DNA of 53,994 nt from the NCBI GenBank assembly GCA_025356635.1, contig JANXRY010000073.1, positions 1 to 53,994 on the forward strand, in the 5' to 3' direction. The notes under the pieces were generated by a model, which worked only from the letters and a program-made list of their open reading frames with translations, ran no database searches and was not told where the DNA came from. The DNA comes from Gammaproteobacteria bacterium. Lineage in GTDB: Bacteria > Pseudomonadota > Gammaproteobacteria > Xanthomonadales > Xanthomonadaceae. Positions 51,210 through 53,994 of the stretch are shown in pieces. The position numbers were made by a program, and so were the translations under genes. How positions within the stretch are numbered: the first letter of the stretch is position 1; each line of letters opens with the position of its first letter.

Positions 51210-52530
51210 ATGACGCTGCGCTGCCTGTTCGTCGATCTCAATTCCTTCTTCGCCTCGGTCGAACAGGTCGAGACCCCGGCCCTACGCGGCCGGCCCGTCG
51301 GCGTGGTGCCTGTGCAGGCCGAGTCCACCTGCTGCATCGCCGCCAGCGTCGAGGCCAAGCGCTTCGGCGTGAAGACCGGCACCCTGGTGCGCGATGCACG
51401 CAAGTTGTGTCCCGGCATTCGCATCGTGCCGGCGCGGCCAAAGCTCTACGTCGAATACCACCACAAAATCCTCGAAGCGATCTGGAAGCACACGCCCGAT
51501 CCGCAGGCGGGTTCGATCGACGAAATGGCCTGCGAACTGATCGGCCGGCAACGGCAGCGCGACAACGCCGTCGCGCTCGGTCAGGCGATCAAGGACGAAA
51601 TCGCTCGCCTCGGCCCGGGCGGCCTGCGCAGTTCGGTCGGCATCGCGCCGAACCACTTCCTGGCCAAGACCGCCAGCGACATGGTCAAGCCCGACGGCCT
51701 AGTCGTGCTCGAACAGCAGGATCTGCCACAGGCATTATTTGCGCTGGCGCTGGAAGACCTGTGCGGCATCGGCCCGGCGATGCATCGGCGCTTGAACGAG
51801 TACGGCATCTTCACGGTCGAGCAACTATGCCGCGCGCCGGTCGCGCAACTGCGCATCGCTTGGGCCGGCATTGAAGGCGAACGCTTCCACGCCCGCCTGC
51901 ACGGCGCCACGATCCCGATGCCGAACAGCCGCACCGGCGACGAAGACGGCGCGCACAACCAGTCAGTCGGGCATTCGCATGTGCTGGCACCAGAATTTCG
52001 CAATACGCGTTCGGCCGACGCGGTGCTGCGCAAACTGCTGCTGAAAGCGGCGATGCGCCTGCGCAGTTACCGCAAGGTCGCTGGGCGACTGCACGTGCGG
52101 GTGAACTATATCGGCGCCGATCCCTGGGAAGCGAGTTGCCGGCTGGACGCCGCCGACGATTCGCGCCTGCTGCTGCATGCGCTGGCCGGGCTACTGGCGA
52201 CGCGGCGCGACCACAAGTCGCCGCTGGCAGTGGGCGTGACGCTCACGCATTTGATCGAACGCGAAGGCAGCAGCGGCGACCTGTTCGCGCAAGGCGAGGA
52301 AAATCGCGAGTTGACCACGGTGATGGACCGGATCAATAACCGCTACGGCAACAACAAGATCTTTTTCGCCAGCGCACAGGAAGCGATGAACGCCGCGCCG
52401 ATGCGCATTTCCTTCAACCGCATCCCCGACGCGCCCCGCGAAGACGAAACCAGTAACGAGCACTGGCTCAAACGTTTGCGCCAGGCCAAGGTGTTGGCCG
52501 AGGCCGAACACCGTAGGCGAGAACGGCCGT

Positions 52531-52535
<5 letters not shown>
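51210..52535 (+). CDS. Y-family DNA polymerase (Pol IV/DinB-like)
   Basis: Error-prone translesion polymerase. The 441-residue protein has the palm motifs LFVDLNSFFASVEQ and GSIDEMACEL, which give the catalytic Asp and Asp-Glu. RSSVGIAPNHFLAKTASDMVKPDG follows, and the helix-hairpin-helix DLCGIGPAMHRRLNEYGI leads to a little-finger domain. It is longer than E. coli Pol IV and has a basic/acidic C-terminal extension (HWLKRLRQAKVLAEAEHRRRERPL, quoted in part), so it may be a diverged DinB-type protein. The stop codon TAG lies inside the REP element that follows. No umuD or lexA is adjacent. Confidence 0.92.

Positions 52536-53994
<1,459 letters not shown>

Overview
The window looks like a GC-rich gammaproteobacterial chromosome, most likely Xanthomonadales/Lysobacterales. 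This is an inference from protein flavour, small PadR and TfoX genes, and a GTAGGAGCGA-type REP element typical of that order; no rRNA marker is present. No tRNA, rRNA, CRISPR, prophage or insertion sequence was found. Genes are densely packed and no gene-free stretch exceeds 300 bases.

Region by region. (1) 1-9.7 kb: the 3' part of a secreted thermolysin-like protease, a SlyD-type isomerase, an NlpC/P60 lipoprotein, two DEAD-box RNA helicases, a TonB-dependent receptor and a HemJ/CopD-like membrane protein, separated by three clear intrinsic terminators. (2) 9.7-22.4 kb: housekeeping and redox genes: DJ-1-like protein, CurA-like reductase, BaiN-like flavoprotein that seems to start at CTG, a large acyl-CoA dehydrogenase, Old Yellow Enzyme, MAPEG protein, a PadR/HAAS pair, YgiD dioxygenase, TfoX-like protein, methyltransferase and cyclophilin. 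(3) 21.6-29.1 kb: a polyamine/agmatine island. A LysR regulator is divergent from agmatine deiminase, N-carbamoylputrescine amidase, a putrescine-type binding lipoprotein, a second deiminase carrying a Tat signal, and a TorF-family porin. A GabT-like aminotransferase faces them. Together these could carry out periplasmic and cytosolic breakdown of agmatine to putrescine and on to GABA-type metabolism. (4) 30.6-33.7 kb: a zinc uptake operon (outer-membrane protein, ZnuA-like, ZnuB-like) behind a Zur-box-like palindrome but with no ATPase gene. (5) 35.6-44.2 kb: an eight-gene corrinoid methyl-transfer operon: corrinoid protein, DUF1638 protein, Virulence_fact-family protein, methyl-THF:corrinoid methyltransferase, 2Fe-2S/ASKHA corrinoid activator, MTHFR-like reductase and two MttB-family methyltransferases without pyrrolysine. 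It would demethylate an unknown methylated amine and feed the methyl group to folate. (6) 44.3-54.0 kb: response regulators, exported MsrB and MsrA, dihydroorotase, a GH16-like secreted protein, a HigBA toxin-antitoxin pair flanked by short repeats, a Y-family DNA polymerase, a REP/BIME element and purA.

The most notable items are the corrinoid operon with Arg-rich tails shared by several of its proteins, the agmatine island with an exported deiminase, the ATPase-less zinc operon, the probable CTG start, and the repeat structures around higBA and between the polymerase gene and purA.
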